Position numbers and translations under genes: made by a program. 64,000 bases of DNA, from positions 1 through 64,000 of the forward strand of contig JABSQH010000002.1 of the NCBI GenBank assembly GCA_013213745.1, read 5' to 3'. Below are positions 62,710 through 64,000 of this stretch, in pieces (the stretch's first letter is position 1; each line of letters begins with the position of its first letter). A model generated the notes under the pieces. That model was not told the DNA's origin. It did not search any database and saw only the letters and a program-made list of their open reading frames with translations. The stretch comes from Ilumatobacteraceae bacterium (GTDB taxonomy: Bacteria; Actinomycetota; Acidimicrobiia; Acidimicrobiales; Ilumatobacteraceae).

Positions 62710-64000
62710 ATGAGCGCAGAGCATCGGGGGACTGCGAGCGATCCTGCAGCGCCGACGGTGGTGTACCCGGCGCGCACGATCGTCACCGGCAACCCATCGA
62801 ACCCACGGGCCGAGGCGGTCGCCGTGCGCGAGGGCCGAGTGCTCGCCGCGGGCAGCCTTGATGAGTGCCAGGCGTGGGGGGCCCACGACATCGACGACCG
62901 CTTCGCCGATCTCGTGCTCACCCCCGGGATGATCGAAGCCCACGGACACACGCTGGAGGGCGCGTTCGCATCGCTCCCGTACGTCGGCTGGTTCGACCGC
63001 CACCGTGTCGACGGTGGCACGTCTCCTGGGATTCGCAGCTACAGCGCGCTCCTCGATCGGCTGCGCGAGCTCGTTGCCGCCGAGCCCGGCTCGACCGAGC
63101 CGCTGGTGGTCGGCGGGTTCGACCCGATCTACTTCGAGGACGAGGAGCGGCTGACGTGCCACCACCTCGACGAGGTGTCGACCACGCGACCGATCTTCGT
63201 GTTTCACGCCAACGCCCACTTGGCGACCGTGAACACCGCAATGCTCGACCGCCACGAGATCACACGCGACGCCACCACCCCTGGGGTTGCCCGCAGCCCC
63301 GACGGCGAACCGAACGGCGAGCTGCACGAACAGCCGGCGATGATGCTGGCCCGCTCGGGCCTCGCGGTGATCGGCAACAAGATGAACGACCCCCAGGCGC
63401 TGCGCGACCTCGGCCAGATCTGCGCCAACCAGGGCGTCACCATGCTCTGTGACCTGTTGAGCCCGGGACTGACGCGCCCGGACGAGCCCGCCAAATGGCA
63501 CGACGTGGTCGACGATCCCGCTTACCCGGCACGGCTACTTCAGCGCCATGTGGCCGCGATGGCGCCGGGCGAGTTCGACTGGGAGGAGTCTGCCGAGCTG
63601 CTGGTGCAACTCCGCCGTGACGACACCGACAAGCTGCGCACCGCGGGCATCAAAATCGTGCTCGACGGATCGATCCAGGGCTTCACCGCCAAGATGGACT
63701 GGCCCGGCTACTACACCGGGACCGATCACGGCCTGTGGGTCGTGGCCCCCGACCAGCTCTACGACATCGCCGCGCCCTTCCACCGCCGAGGCGTCAACAT
63801 CCATGTGCACTGCAATGGCGACCTCACCATCGATCTGTGGATCGACACCGTCGAACGGTTGCTGATCGAACATCCCTGGCTCGACCATCGTCACACGGTG
63901 CAGCACAGCCAGCTGACCACCGCGGCGCAGTTCCGTCGCATGGCCAAGCTCGGGATGTGCGCCAACATCTTCTCCAACCACATCTGGTACTGGGGTGACC
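62710..64000 (+). CDS. Amidohydrolase (YtcJ-like), 3' end beyond window
   Basis: The frame is open from ATG 62710 to the end of the window (430 codons). It is a metal-dependent amidohydrolase of the YtcJ/exoenzyme-regulatory-type group: the N-terminal strand domain (VVYPARTIVTGNPSNPRAEA, AVREGRVLAAG), LTPGMIEAHGHTLEG with the first metal His pair near 78-80, IKIVLDGSIQGFTAKMDWPGYY near 315, NIHVHCNGDLTIDLWIDTVE near 365, and HRHTVQHSQLTT near 395. Substrate unknown; relatives act on formamides or N-acyl compounds. TAGGGT lies 6 nt upstream and repeat copy D ends 31 nt before the ATG. Confidence 0.88.
   Translation, partial: MSAEHRGTASDPAAPTVVYPARTIVTGNPSNPRAEAVAVREGRVLAAGSLDECQAWGAHDIDDRFADLVLTPGMIEAHGHTLEGAFASLPYVGWFDRHRVDGGTSPGIRSYSALLDRLRELVAAEPGSTEPLVVGGFDPIYFEDEERLTCHHLDEVSTTRPIFVFHANAHLATVNTAMLDRHEITRDATTPGVARSPDGEPNGELHEQPAMMLARSGLAVIGNKMNDPQALRDLGQICANQGVTMLCDLLSPGLTRPDEPAKWHDVVDDPAYPARLLQRHVAAMAPGEFDWEESAELLVQLRRDDTDKLRTAGIKIVLDGSIQGFTAKMDWPGYYTGTDHGLWVVAPDQLYDIAAPFHRRGVNIHVHCNGDLTIDLWIDTVERLLIEHPWLDHRHTVQHSQLTTAAQFRRMAKLGMCANIFSNHIWYWGD

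Overview
The window is high-GC, densely coded actinobacterial DNA. A mycothiol S-conjugate amidase (Mca), three luciferase-like F420-type oxidoreductases, a wax-ester/diacylglycerol acyltransferase, several acyl-CoA ligases and short-chain dehydrogenases of the bifunctional beta-oxidation type, and a secreted protein with triplicated actinobacterial C-terminal domains all fit a free-living actinobacterium. My best inference is the Acidimicrobiia (Ilumatobacter-like), but no rRNA or other phylogenetic marker is present to prove it. No tRNA, rRNA, CRISPR array, integrase or transposase was seen.

Layout. 1-2.7 kb: the 5' part of a haloalkane-dehalogenase-like hydrolase back to back with a decayed TetR regulator, an SDR, and a Tat-exported peptidoglycan amidase. 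2.7-8.6 kb: a geranylgeranyl-reductase-type flavoenzyme, a YeiH-type transporter, and a compact MoxR / DUF58 / VWA operon. 8.6-10 kb: a dead VWA lipoprotein gene. 10-13.4 kb: larE, an FAD monooxygenase and an F420-type oxidoreductase. 13.4-17.5 kb: a GH29 fucosidase fused to a beta-helix, then typA. 17.7-20.4 kb: a destroyed amt ammonium transporter gene, intact glnK and a medium-chain dehydrogenase. 20.4-31.8 kb: a lipid/steroid-flavoured catabolic region (acyl-CoA ligases, P450, acyl-CoA-dehydrogenase-like flavoprotein, nitroreductase, SDR, alpha/beta hydrolase) that also holds a GH65 enzyme. 31.9-41.8 kb: RecB-like nuclease, PAP2 phosphatase, wax-ester synthase, SDR, S9 peptidase, NudC and thiolase. 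41.9-50.9 kb: thermonuclease, YdjC-like deacetylase, mca, PEBP lipoprotein, GGDEF-EAL protein, rhomboid, glpD and an MtfA-like peptidase. 51-64 kb: further F420-type oxidoreductases, thioesterase, amidase, acyl-CoA ligase, a large RCC1-repeat surface protein, EthD protein, PLP decarboxylase and an amidohydrolase running off the end.

Three genome-scale patterns stand out. (1) About half of the genes have a TANNNT hexamer 6-9 nt before the start codon, the signature of leaderless transcription; internal operon genes instead carry Shine-Dalgarno sequences. (2) Two small dispersed repeat families occur: a 41-nt element upstream of start codons (four copies, two of them exactly 31 nt before the start) and a 53-55-nt palindromic element just after stop codons (four copies). 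(3) Several genes are clearly broken (TetR, VWA lipoprotein, amt, a flavin monooxygenase remnant, an ABC ATPase remnant), some with more than one lesion, so this region is undergoing gene decay.

Functionally the window reads as a lipid- and xenobiotic-oxidising heterotroph: activation by acyl-CoA ligases, oxidation by P450, flavoproteins and SDRs, thiolysis, and storage through wax-ester synthesis.
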